From Margaritifera margaritifera (lineage: Eukaryota; Mollusca; Bivalvia; Unionida; Margaritiferidae), in contig JAQPZY010001688.1 of assembly GCA_029931535.1 (NCBI GenBank), positions 2,659,001 to 2,723,000 on the forward strand: a stretch of 64,000 bases of DNA. The letters are read 5' to 3'. Made by a program: the position numbers and the translations under genes. The notes below the pieces were generated by a model. It ran no database searches. It was not told where the DNA came from and worked only from the letters and a program-made list of their open reading frames with translations. Shown here one piece after another: positions 23,402 to 34,182 of this stretch (its first letter is position 1; the number at the start of each line of letters is the position of its first letter).

Positions 23402-24572
23402 CAGGGCTGAGCACATTTTTTTTTCATCCACTTGTCCAAGACAAGTGTTTCAAAAAATTCACTTGTCCCACCTACCTTTTCACTTGTCCCAAAATTTAAA
23501 TCACTTGTCAAGATTGACGAGATGTATGCACTTTAATCCATAGAAAAAACAAAGAAATAATGTACAACATATTTATTTAGTAAAAGAATTTAATTTTTCA
23601 AAAACGTAGGTTGATATTACACATTTTGTTACATCAGAGGTTTTTCAGGTTTCCATTGTCCAGGTTATCTTATATGCACTATTTCTTCCTCCGATGCGGT
23701 AGCATCAGTACTTCCATCAGCAAGAATGGAAAGGAATTTACTGGATTTTAGACTATCCCTAACTTCTCATTTTTTGTTGCCACACTGTCTGGCTTACGTC
23801 TCTTTGAAGACATAGTTACCTCACACTCAATGGCAGTCTTATGCTTTACCCCTCTACTTTCACATGAATTTTCCTTCGAATCTTCCTTATTAACTTCGTT
23901 GCAAAAATAATTTTGTAAACTCACTTTATCCACATAGTAAATATCACCTTGCTTGACAATTACTTCTAAAGTGATCATAACATACATTTTATCCTTTAAA
24001 TATGAACATAATTGTTTCGCTTCAAACACAATATCGCACGTTAAAGTTAATCCTCTGTATAATTTATTAAAATTTAAAGAATCATCACTGCCCTTTAATC
24101 AGTTCATAAAGGGAACTGACACAAATGTTGGTAAAGTGCCTTTCATTAATTTAACTGGACTGACTCGCTGGATTAAAATCAAACAGTGAGTCGTTCGTGA
24201 GGATCTGGTTTGAGTAAACACAATATAATGCAGCCGTTCAAAACACTGCTAAGTAATCATACCAGCCTTGTTTTGTTTCACATATTTTGACTGGCCAATA
24301 ATTTTGCTCTTTGCCCAAAATGCAGTTAAACAGTAATAGAATGTGCACATTTCATGAAACAGTTATCAATGACCACCAGCAGGTGTGATACAGGATGTAA
24401 ATAAATACATGGAGAGGGGTAGAATCAAGCATTCAGTATGCCCGGAGGGATTGAAGGGCCAGATAAAGGTTGATAAAGTGATTACAGCATGAAAATAATC
24501 ACTTGTCTGACTTTTTAAAATAGGAAATAATCACTTGTCCTGGACTAGCGACTTTGACAATTTTACTTTTTT
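23402..24572. mobile_element. hAT-like insertion with subterminal CACTTGTC motifs
   Basis: About 1.17 kb interrupts the satellite. The left end starts CAGGGCTGAGCAC, a hAT-like terminus. CACTTGTC recurs at about 23429, 23460, 23481 and 23502 on the left and 24500 and 24532 on the right. The left CACTTGTCCAAGACAAGTG is a palindrome related to the right CACTTGTCCTGGACTAGCG. The interior has more CpG than its host, so it may be younger. The right terminus is poorly defined and no exact 8-bp duplication was found. It carries a broken open frame at 23748-24098. Confidence 0.45.
23748..24098 (-). pseudogene. Open frame fragment, unrecognised protein, no ATG at its head
   Basis: A 116-codon open stretch on the minus strand, bounded upstream by TGA (about 24099) and ending at TAA (23748-23750). 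Its product is not repetitive. The middle includes CDIVFEAKQLCSYLKDKMYV and is followed by a hydrophobic stretch, MITLEVIVKQGDIYYVD. The C-terminal part is hydrophilic and basic (SSKRRKPDSVATKNEK). There is no methionine in the first 30 or so codons, so it is either an exon or the remnant of a longer frame. It lies wholly inside the 23402-24572 insertion, so a transposon-borne origin is likely. I do not recognise the family and assign no function. Confidence 0.35.
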
Positions 24573-24935
24573 ATGATGGATCAGCATAATTTGAACAAAT
24601 CTGAAAGAGCTTCATGGCAGGATGCTTCCTGTCCAATTTTATCAAATTCTGTTGAATGGTTCTTGAGAAGTCGTTTAAAAGTTTCTTATTTTTGTAATGA
24701 TAGCCATATTTGATGGCAGATTGGCATCATGCCAGAAAGCTTTCTTTCAAATTTGGTCAAATTCTATTGAGTGGTTCATGAAATGAAGTCATTTAAAGGT
24801 CATTCTATTTTAAGTAATGGCAGCCATACTTGATGGTGCATCAGTATCATTTGAACAAATTTTAAATAACTTCATGCCAGGATGCTTATCATATTTGGTC
24901 AAAATCTGATTAGAAGTTTTTGAAGAAAAGTTGTA
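24573..24935. repeat. Degenerate satellite, about 140-bp unit (right part)
   Basis: The array resumes with GATGGATCAGCATAATTTGA. GATGG-type boxes recur at about 24575, 24712 and 24832. Units carry AACAAATCTGAAAGAGCTTC, GGATGCTTCCTGTCCAATTT and TGGTTCTTGAGAAGTCGTTT. Confidence 0.75.
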
Positions 24936-25488
24936 AATAGTAATTATGAACGGATGTTGGATGATGCTAAACAAATGAAGGACCACACCATAAGCACACC
25001 TGGACTTATGATCAGGTATGGCCAGGTGTACTAAAAATTAGGAACAAAAAAAACTGTGTTAGTAACTAGAGTGCTCCCTCAATTTTTCATCAAATTTCAC
25101 TCAAATAGGAAAGTGACATAAACAAAGGCTGTGGAAAATCGAGGTTGATCACTAATGTTTACAGAATAACTGGAAAAAAAGGCTTCATTAACATAAGAAC
25201 AGGTGGTAAAAAATTGAGGGAGCACTATACAAAAAATTGTAACATTTATAAAAGTATAACCTGACATTCAAATGACCCAAAAGTAAGTCCTTTATGGACT
25301 TGTCTCCTTCAAAATTATATAATGGTAGAAAATGAAAAATTGAAGATTCATAAATGCTGTTTGTTATGAACAGATATACTTTATATGGGTCCACTATAAC
25401 ATGTTTCATTTGAAAATCACTAATATTCTAAAGCCAAGCAAATTTATGGGAGATTATTAAACATTACAATTAATACAGCATATACATG
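24936..25488. other. Unique DNA, no gene seen
   Basis: AAAAATTGAGGGAGCACTAT near 25208 is a near inverted copy of GTGCTCCCTCAATTTTTCAT near 25071, leaving about 115 bp between the arms. It may be an old small foldback element. No coding signal. Confidence 0.45.
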
Positions 25489-25713
25489 TACCATTTATAC
25501 TCGCATATAAATTGGATCCAACTGCAAACTGCATAGACCCAGATCTGCCATTGCACAATGCGCCAACAGATCTGGGTCAATACAATTTGTTAGGAGTAAT
25601 CAGTAGAACAAACAACATAGACCCTGATCTGCTGGCACATTATATGTTGTCAGATCAGGGTCTATGTTGTTTCTAGTTGGACCTGACTTACACACGAGTA
25701 TATATATATGGTA
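25489..25713 (-). mobile_element. Double-hairpin palindromic element, copy B
   Basis: Same family as 18925 but inverted, so the AAACTGCATAGACCCAGATC hairpin (25526-25588) comes first and the AAACAACATAGACCCTGATC hairpin (25610-25672) second. In the second, both 22-nt arms are perfectly complementary around a 19-nt loop, giving a 63-nt hairpin. The outer arms are TACCATTTATACTCGCATAT on the left and the diverged ACACGAGTATATATATATGG on the right. Confidence 0.8.
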
Positions 25714-26074
25714 TACAGTAAACATAGTAGACTTGTTTAAAGAATGTCCGGCATCCAAAACAATTATGAAAAGCATGAATGTAGGTCAATGGGACAATTA
25801 TGAATGTCAACTATAAGTATTTGTAACAGGAGTCAGCAAGTGGATTCTCATTTTTTAGGGTCCTGTGTTACGTAAATAAACACTCATAACATATCAAGAC
25901 TTCACCTTTACAAGCTTGTATTATCAATGCAACTTTCAGTTTACATGTACTTGTTATTGACACTGTAACTAATTACACTAAAAATAATTTAAGGATAAAT
26001 AATACCATCATTTGAAATAGGCCTTGCACACATCATTGGGGAAAAATAATGACAGATACATACCTAATATTATG
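25714..26074. other. Unique AT-rich DNA, no gene seen
   Basis: No repeat, RNA or coding signal recognised. Confidence 0.5.
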
Positions 26075-26375
26075 CCATGTATCCACCACTTTCCATCAAT
26101 TGACAATGACCCAATTTTACCCCACCACTTTCCATCTATTGATAATGACCCAATTTTATTATTATTCCATGTCCCCACCGCTTTCCATCTATTGACAATG
26201 ACCCTATTTTATCATTATGTCATGACCCCACCACTTTCCATCTATTGACAAGGACCCAATGTTATCATTATGCCATGTCCAAACCACTTTCCATATAATG
26301 ACAATGACCCAATTTGATCATTATTCCATCTCCCCACTGCTTTCCATCTATTGACAATGGGCCAATTTTATCATA
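26075..26375. repeat. Minisatellite, about 53-bp unit, 5 to 6 copies
   Basis: Copies of CCACCACTTTCCATCTATTG, ACAATGACCCAATTTTATCA and TTATGCCATGTCC, with some truncated units and substitutions. Confidence 0.9.
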
Positions 26376-26847
26376 TTCTTCATGGTAGGTATGGAAAAAA
26401 AAGAGAATTACATATCCTAGAAAACAATTTTTCCGTCCTGTTTCAAATTCAAGAGTGAAGCTGTATTTTAAATCACACTTTGACAAATAAAAGGAAAAAC
26501 AAAATATTCTTTACTCTCTAGCAGCTTCTACCTTCATATATTAAATATAGAATTATCAAACAATATGGAATGTCAAACACACAATGTTTTGAGCTAATCA
26601 AGCAATTCATCAGGGGAGAGAAAATACAAAACAAACACATAACACAAAAGCCACAAGAAAATCTCAACTAAATATATGTTTGAATGACACTGGAAATCAA
26701 CAAAGAAAAAAAAAGTTGATTAAAAAAATGTCAGATGAGAAACAGTATAAAAAATGTGAAAACAAACATGCCTAATTTGCACTGAGGTCAGAATTGCAAA
26801 GTATATAAAAAATAACGGTAGGGTGATCTCCATATATATATCTATAT
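26376..26847. other. Unique A-rich DNA, no gene seen
   Basis: A-rich tracts and no recognised gene. Confidence 0.5.
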
Positions 26848-27170
26848 AGCTCTCCCTCATTATAATGCAGTAATTGGGGTCCATAATAGCCAACCACATA
26901 ATGTGCCGAACTGCCCGTTAGTGAGAACCGTGGTATGTACTAAATTACAATATATTGAGAACAGCGTTAAATACCAAACTGCATTATGGCGGGAATGATA
27001 ATTTTTATTTAAATCATGGTGTTCTGAAAAGGAAATAAAGATATAACATTAGTTTCACGTTGTTTTCCCTCAACCCATGTTGCTATACACTGGTTTCATT
27101 TTGGACACGGGGTCCACAGTGGTACCATATTTTATCCAGAATCATTTTTATAATGAAGCATGTTATAACG

Positions 27171-27175
<5 letters not shown>
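26848..27175. mobile_element. Mariner/pogo-like MITE next to a TA microsatellite
   Basis: The left end CTCCCTCATTATAATGCAGT and the right end GCATGTTATAACGAGGGA form an imperfect terminal inverted repeat. Both ends abut TA-rich sequence, which fits TA-target insertion but hides the duplication. Inside are GGGGTCCATAATAGCCAACC and CGGGGTCCACAGTGG. Related sequence follows beyond the TA tract (CTCTCCCTCATCCTC at about 27263) and again at about 27500-27580 (AAGGAAATAAAGATATAA), indicating additional partial copies. Confidence 0.55.

Positions 27176-27256
<81 letters not shown>
27176..27256. repeat. (TA)n microsatellite
   Basis: About 40 TA units directly adjoining the mariner-like terminus. Confidence 0.97.
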
Positions 27257-27260
<4 letters not shown>

Positions 27261-28961
27261 CACTCTCCCTCATCCTCATTAGAACACTGTACCTGGGGGC
27301 TATATCTGCCCACTGTGTTACATACCAAACTTCTGTATAGCAAAAAAAATAGAAAAATCTGATGAATGCACATATGTCAGGGTCAGATGGGAAATAATCA
27401 AAACACCAGTCAAATGTATAATAATAATTTTATTTTACAGTATGTAAATTAAATATATTTTTTCACTTCATGGTACTTGTGCAATTAATTTTGTTAAATA
27501 ATAATGTATTCACAAGGAAATAAAGATATAATACTAAACTTCATGCTGTTCTCTTTCAACCCATAATTTGATACATTTATTTGACCAACATACTTGCCAA
27601 CATCCCAGACATTGTTTGGGGGCTTTTTGAGACTCAGAAAGTGTGTTTTGAGATTCCAACGGGGGTCAGTGCACACAACCCAAAAGATAAATGAGAACAA
27701 GTTACTAACTCATATTGGCTTATAGAAAATGGCTGGAAATTTAAATTTGAATAAAAGCAAACAAAGTATGTTTTCTTTGAAGCATTTAATACACTTTAAA
27801 ACAATATTTTTTTTTGTACACTTAGCATGGTCAAATATCATCACCACACACAAACACACACACTCTCAATAGTTCAGTGAGGTTTGAGGATGATGCAAGT
27901 GTCATTCGAGTTCATCTTAGCACTGACCAGAGACTGGATGGTACTGTTGTTTAAATTTGCATGAAGATTTTGTTGAATTTTTCTCAGCATAGAAAATGAT
28001 CTTTTTACATCTACATTGCTGTGTGGTAGTGTCAAACATGCATTATCCACAAAAAATCAAGCAAAATAAAACGTAAATGATTTTTTTCAAAAATCCGCAC
28101 ATTTTCGGAGGGGGGGGGGGGCATTACAGTTTTTCTCTTTCTATCTTCCTGTGTTATTCAAGTACTAAATCTCCCAGAAAAGTAAACCATGTAAAGTCTC
28201 CAACTAAAATAACCTTTTATATCTATAAAAAAAACACAAGCCCTAACAACATGGCAGACAACAAATATGCCAAGAAACATTTCAGTTTTGGGAAAATCTT
28301 CAAGGAAAAGTAAATGTGTAAATAAAAAGCTTCCAGTTAAAATAGCCTTCCAGTGTTATAAAAATAATTCCAACCAATAAAAGTCAATGATTGGTCAATT
28401 CTGATAAACCAACCATCTTTCTTTAAATTTCAACCAATTCCCAACACTAACCAACCCTATACATCCTACTACTTTGTAAATACTATTTAAGAACGATCAC
28501 TTGTGAAATACATTTTTAAAAACTGATAATTTTACATCGCTAAGAATACAAGCAATCCAAAGTAATTTTAAAAACTAAAAGACGGGTGTTCGTTTTCTTG
28601 CTCACTGAGCTGAATATCTACCACCAAGTAAGGGTCATTTCATATTAAAGTAAAGAAAAAAGTATCCTATCACTAAATGTCCATAATATAATTGCTGACT
28701 GAGTATTTTAAAATTCATAAACTCTGCACATGCTGAAGAACAGAGAGACTCCTCTGATCACATGGATAAAGAAAAGTAAATCTTAATCAGTGAATTTTTC
28801 AGCATAACAAAATTACTGACAGCATAACACAATTACTAACAGCAAAAAAAAGCCTGTGTGACTGAATTATGGCAGGTCGTAAATCACTAATGATTACTCA
28901 AGATCTTGTATCCATTTTGCTGACTTTATCATTTTCTTTCACAGGACTGTTACTGCGCTTT
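27257..28961. other. AT-rich DNA with partial MITE copies, no gene seen
   Basis: Carries diverged pieces of the 26848 element at about 27257-27330 and 27480-27590, an 11-12 G run at 28110-28121, and no recognisable coding sequence. Confidence 0.5.
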
Positions 28962-29204
28962 TATAAATTGTATAGGCATTTTTCTTTTCCATTATTTTAA
29001 ATTGTATAGGCATTTTTCTTTTCCATTATTTTAAATTGTATAGGCATTTTTCTTTTCCATTATTATAAATTGTATAGGCATTTTTCTTTTCCATTATTTT
29101 AAATTGTATAGGCATTTTTCTTTTCCATTATTTTAAATTGTATAGGCATTTTTCTTTTCCATTATTTTAAATTGTATAGGCATTTTTCTTTTCCATTATT
29201 TAGT
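28962..29204. repeat. Minisatellite, 34-bp unit, about 7 copies
   Basis: The unit AAATTGTATAGGCATTTTTC then TTTTCCATTATTTT is nearly invariant, with ATTATA in place of ATTTTA in one copy. Confidence 0.95.
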
Positions 29205-29421
29205 AAGAGACAAAAGTTACAACCACATCATTTTTTTATGTCCAATCCCTCCCCCTGTCCAGTCTCTCCCAGAATTCTATCACTATGATAGACTTCGGTA
29301 GCAAGTGATGATATATCAATAATGTCATAATGCAATGATCACATCATTTCAAACAATGTAGTAAGCGTTGATTTTACCAAAATGAACATCCTTAAGTGGT
29401 ATATAAAATAAATAGAATGTA

Positions 29422-29640
29422 TACCATATATACTCGCATATAAATCAACTCCAACTCAAAGCAATATAGACCCTGATCTGCTGCTGCATAAAGCACCAGC
29501 AAATCAGGGTCTATGTTGCTTGTTATACTGATTAGTCCCTACAAACTGCATAGACCCAGATCTGTCAGCGCATCATACAATGGCACTGGGTCTGTGCAGT
29601 TTGTAGTTTGAGACAATTTATAAGCGAGTATATATTGTAC
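29422..29640 (+). mobile_element. Double-hairpin palindromic element, copy C
   Basis: The outer arms TACCATATATACTCGCATAT and TTATAAGCGAGTATATATTG are well preserved. Hairpins lie at about 29458-29521 (GCAATATAGACCCTGATCTG arm) and 29543-29602 (AAACTGCATAGACCCAGATC arm), joined by TATACTGATTAGTCCCTAC. Same orientation as copies A and D. Confidence 0.8.
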
Positions 29641-29850
29641 ATGTAACTTGGAGCATCTTTATGTATGCAGTGCTATTCCCTAAAATGTAAAACACATCCA
29701 GGCATGAAGATGTATGCATTAATTTAAATATGTGTAATACATACATATATAAATATTAATATATGTAATTCTATATTTTTAGAAAGAAACATGATCAAGA
29801 GTAAAAAAAAAAAAAAAAGTAATTGCTCACATTCCAACAAGTAATATCAT

Positions 29851-30166
29851 TTTATCAATTACTCTACCCCAAATTTGAGTAATTGTAAGTGCAATTGTAA
29901 TCTAAATTTGCAAAAATAATTGTAATTTAATTGATTACTGGTATTTTTAAAGTAACTAATCCCAAGTTTGCTCAGATTTTGCAATGCTGGACTCAAGGTT
30001 ATAAATATTTTATCAATTACTCTCCCCAAATTTGAGTAATTGTAAGTGCAACTGTAATCTAAATTTGCAAAAAATAATTGTAATTTAATTGATTACTGGT
30101 ATTTTGGAAGTAACTCAACCCAAGTTTGCTTGAAGTTTTCAAAGCTGGACTCAAGGTTATAAATGA
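29851..30166. repeat. About 158-bp tandem duplication
   Basis: TTTATCAATTACTCTACCCC, AAATTTGAGTAATTGTAAGT, TAATTGATTACTGGTATTTT and GCTGGACTCAAGGTTATAAA occur in the same order in both halves (second copy from about 30009). The copies differ by scattered substitutions and small indels. Confidence 0.85.
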
Positions 30167-30549
30167 AAGGTGTACAGGACTTCCCTTGCTGAATCTTAGA
30201 GAAAGCTCTGCATGCAAATAAGTGTGTACATACTGGAAGCATGCAGAACATTGCAAGCCCTGTGCCAAGAAATGGGTTCTTGAACCCAATTAGTTTTTCA
30301 GTAACATGTATACACCACTAATTAAGGTCACATTTACTAGTCATGACTAATGTAAGGAATGTCTGTAAGTATAGAGTTTAACAGGCAGGTCAACACAATA
30401 CTGGCTATATGGTTTAGATGAAATGTTGTGTTATAAAAATGTAAATAATAAAGACTTGCACAAAAACTTAAGGAAGATAAAGCCTTCCAAATAAACAAAA
30501 GCATGTAATGCTACAAGTAAAACAGTAAAGATGTTAAAATTATGTAAAA
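30167..30549. other. Unique DNA, no gene seen
   Basis: No coding or repeat structure recognised. Confidence 0.5.
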
Positions 30550-31154
30550 GGTATATAAAATAAAAGAGAAAGGTAAAATCTAAGAATTGCTAATGCAATG
30601 TGTTGGTATGTAAAATAAAAGAGAAAGGTAAAATCTAAGAATTGCTAATGCAATGTGTCGGTATGTAAAATAAAAGAGAAAGGTAAAATCTAAGGATTGC
30701 TAATACAATGTGTCAGTATGTAAAATAAAAGAGAAAGGTAAAATCAAGGATTGCTAATACAATGTGTCGGTATGTAAAATAAAAGAGAAAGGTAAAATCT
30801 AAGAATTGCTAATGCAATGTGTCGGTATGTAAAATAAAAGAGAAAGGTAAAATCTAAGGATTGCTAATACAATGTGTCGGTATGTAAAATAAAAGAGAAA
30901 GGTAAAATCTAAGAATTGCTAATGCAATGTGTCGATATGTAAAATAAAAGAGAAAGGTAAAATTAAGGATTGCTAATACAATGTGTCGGTATGTAAAATA
31001 AAAGAGAAAGGTAAAATCTAAGGATTGCTAATACAAGGTGTCGGTATGTAAAATAAAAGAGAAAGGTAAAATCTAAGGATCTCTAATGCAATGTGTCGAT
31101 ATGTAAAATAAAAGAGAAAGGTAAAATCTAAGGATTGCTAATACAATGTGTCGG
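30550..31154. repeat. Minisatellite, 55-bp unit (left of MITE)
   Basis: The unit has GTATGTAAAATAAAAGAGAA, AGGTAAAATCTAAGAATTGC and TAATGCAATGTGTCG. About 11 copies, in which AAGAATTG/GCAATG units alternate with AAGGATTG/ACAATG units. Confidence 0.95.
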
Positions 31155-31336
31155 CAGTGCTGGAGTACCCAATAGGCAGACTAAGCACGTGCTTGGGGCA
31201 CCAGCAAAGAAGGGGCACCAAAAAAAAATGAGAAATTACGGATTAATATTGTTTTTGTTTTTATTTTGAATTACATATGTGGGGCACCATAATCTTTTCA
31301 GTGCTTAGGGCCTCTAAAGGTCTTAATCCAGCCCTG
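31155..31336. mobile_element. hAT-type MITE inserted in a minisatellite
   Basis: Termini CAGTGCTGGAGTA and TAATCCAGCCCTG form a 13-bp inverted repeat with two mismatches. The flanks TGTGTCGG (31147-31154) and TGTGTTGG (31335-31342) are an 8-bp duplication with one mismatch, the last two bases of the terminus overlapping the right copy. GGGGCACCA recurs inside. It encodes nothing and splits one 55-bp unit. Confidence 0.8.
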
Positions 31337-32020
31337 TGTTGGTATGTAAAACAAAAGAGAATGGTAAAATCTAAGGATTGCTAATGCAATGTGTCGGTAT
31401 GTAAAACAAAAGAGAATGGTAAAATCTAAGGATTGCTAATGCAATGTGTTGGTATGTAAAACAAAAGAGAATGGTAAAATCTAAGGATTGCTAATGCAAT
31501 GTGTCAGTATATAAAACAGAAGAGAAAGGTAAAATCTAAGGATTGCTAATGCAATGTGTCAGTATATAAAACAGAAGAGAAAGGTAAAATCTAAGGATTG
31601 CTAATGCAATGTGTCAGTATATAAAACAGAAGAGAATGGTAAAATCTAAGGATTGCTAATGCAATGTGTCAGTATATAAAACAGAAGAGAAAGGTAAAAT
31701 CTAAGGATTGCTAATGCAATGTGTCAGTATATAAAACAGAAGAGAAAGGTAAAATCTAAGGATTGCTAATGCAATGTGTCAGTATATAAAACAGAAGAGA
31801 ATGGTAAAATCTAAGGATTGCTAATGCAATGTGTCAGTATATAAAACAGAAGAGAAAGGTAAAATCTAAGGATTAATACAAAACAAAAGAGACAGGTAAA
31901 ATCTCAGGACTGCTAATACAATGTGTCGGTATATAAAACAGAAGAGAAAGGTAAAATAGAAGGATTGCTAATGCAATGTGTCGGTATATAAAATAAAAGA
32001 GAAAGGTAAAATATAAGGAC
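31337..32020. repeat. Minisatellite, 55-bp unit (right of MITE), 3-unit order
   Basis: Right of the MITE the unit subtype changes: GTATGTAAAACAAAAGAGAA, then CAGTATATAAAACAGAAGAG. Between about 31500 and 31870 the AGAAAGG and AGAATGG classes follow an A-A-B-A-A-B-A order, a 165-bp higher-order repeat. Confidence 0.93.
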
Positions 32021-32316
32021 TTTCAAATTTTTTTAGACCAGGTACATGCTATGCTTCATGTCACCAATAAATTGGGCATTATGAACTCCAAACTCTACCA
32101 TACATCTAAAATTGTATTAAAGACAAAAAGCCACTTTAATTTTGTCACGATTATATTTAAAACTTTAACACAGTCATCAATGCTGCCAATAATCCATCAA
32201 TGTGACACCCATGTCTTACCTGTCCTACAAAGGCAAGAAACTTGACTGCGAAAGATTTAAATTAAATGTCTATACAGGTGAATATTTTTATACTCCTCAT
32301 AGCTTTCCAACAAGAC

Positions 32317-32377
<61 letters not shown>
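32317..32377. repeat. (CT)n microsatellite
   Basis: About 30 CT units with one interruption near the start. Confidence 0.97.
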
Positions 32378-32379
<2 letters not shown>

Positions 32380-32639
32380 GAAGCAAAATGTTACATCCAA
32401 CATGGTACCTACATGTATTCAAAACAACAAAAAAAATATTCTTAAACTTCAGAGAGTCTGCTGGACTTCACACCAACAACAATGAGAGTAAAATCCTTAA
32501 AAGAAAGTTACTGGTCAACTCTAAATTAGCTGCTGTCAGTATGCTGCGAAGGCAGCAATTCTGAATGCTAAATAGGACCCGGACCACCCACCCCTTTCTG
32601 TTTGAAGAATACCCCCGTGAAAATACCATTTTTTAAATG

Positions 32640-33240
32640 TGAATATGACCATACATTCAGGAGAACTAATGATAAAAAAAGATTTTCAAGCTGATCACGA
32701 TGGTGGCCATGCTGGATGGCAAATCGGCATCATTTTCATTCATTCCAAACTAGAGACCCTAAAAAATCTTCTGGTGAAAACCCCATGTCGAAAAGACTTT
32801 CCATTTCGAACCAGGCGGTCAGATTTTTAAGGTAGCTGTTATGGTAGCCATATTGGATACCAGATCAGCACCATTTTCTTTTAGGACAAAGCAGACCTCA
32901 TAAGAAGTCTTCTTGTGAAAACCCCATGTCCATATGACTTTCCATTTAGGAGAAGTAGCCATAACAAGATTTTAAATAGAGCAGCCATACTGAATGCCAG
33001 ATTAGCACCATTCTCATGCAGGACCAACTAGACACCACAGGAAGTCTTTTGATGAAAACCTGATGTCTGCATGATCCTCCATCCTGGAGGAGGAGCAATA
33101 GCAAGATTTAAAGATGACCACTGTGGCAGTCATATTGAAAGTCAGATCAGCATCGTTTTCATTCGGGACCAACAAAACATCATAAGAAGCCATATGGTCA
33201 AAATCCCATGTCAATATGACTTTTCATTCAGGAGCAGTAG
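32640..33240. repeat. Satellite-like array, about 140-bp unit, about 4 copies
   Basis: Same family as the 8840 array: GCCAT-type boxes at about 32704, 32847, 32985 and 33128, with GTGAAAACCCCATGTC, TATGACTTTCCATTTAGGAG and CATAAGAAGTCTTC between them. The two arrays are 22 kb apart and in the same orientation. Confidence 0.85.
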
Positions 33241-34092
33241 CTACCCTCCAAATTTGGGGGACACGCAACATTTTAAAGAAAGGAAAATTTTAGTATATAA
33301 TGCACTAGTAGTGCTAACAAAATTGAGATAATCTCATCTACTTTGACAGTTTTGCCACCTTAACTTTGTTTTCTGCACTGTACTATCATATTTTCCTTGG
33401 TCACTAACATTATTGCAATAAACCTTTATCATGTGCTCAAGTATCTGGTTAACCTGAAATGAGCTGCACCATGGAATTCTCCACTCCTGATCTTGCACTT
33501 GTTTAACTTTAGTGTTCACTCAATACTATCAGCATTTATTATAATAAATACCCATCTTTTCTTAATTACTTTTCTTTTCAAATTAATAAATCAATAATTA
33601 AATGACAAATGATGCATTGCATAAATCTGGTCTCTTTTGTCATTAATTCAACCTCAAAATAAATTAAATCTTCCTTGCCGAAGATGTGACTTCAACCTCT
33701 AAAATATGTTACACCAGTGGCCATCAAAGTCTTTACATTGCAACTCTGCCAACTACCAAAACCCATGAATGATTTCATTGACAGATACATTGTTTAAAAA
33801 TGGATATTCATTGCCATCATACAGTTTTTATCACCTTTCGCGACTTTGGCCATTGCTAACGCCAACACAGACATGGATAGACATCCACTACAGAAAAGTT
33901 GTAGGCTGATTTTTCGATTTTTTCCTGATGAAAAAGCACACCCTGTGGGGTGCACAGGGTCATGTTTTGGAGGACATAGGACACAAAATTTCAGGAAACC
34001 CGCAATCCCATGCTCAAGATGCAACATTGATTGTAATGTAATAAGTTTCTACTTTAGATTGGATGCCTTATTTCTGGAGAAATGAACAAAAA
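33241..34092. other. Unique DNA with weak ORF signals
   Basis: A minus-strand frame at about 33334-33519 gives a non-repetitive product (includes QDQEWRIPWCSSFQVNQILE) but starts at GTG, not ATG, and has no clear splice sites. Both strands are open across about 33794-34085, again without recognisable similarity. Neither is called as a gene. Confidence 0.35.
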
Positions 34093-34182
34093 GTATGTTG
34101 GAATTGGAATGAACATAAAATATGTTGGAATTGAAATGAACATAAACTATGTTGTAATTGAAATGAACTTAAACTATGTTGG
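34093..34182. repeat. 27-bp tandem repeat, about 3.5 copies
   Basis: TATGTTGGAATTGAAATGAA then CATAAAC, with minor changes between copies. Confidence 0.85.
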
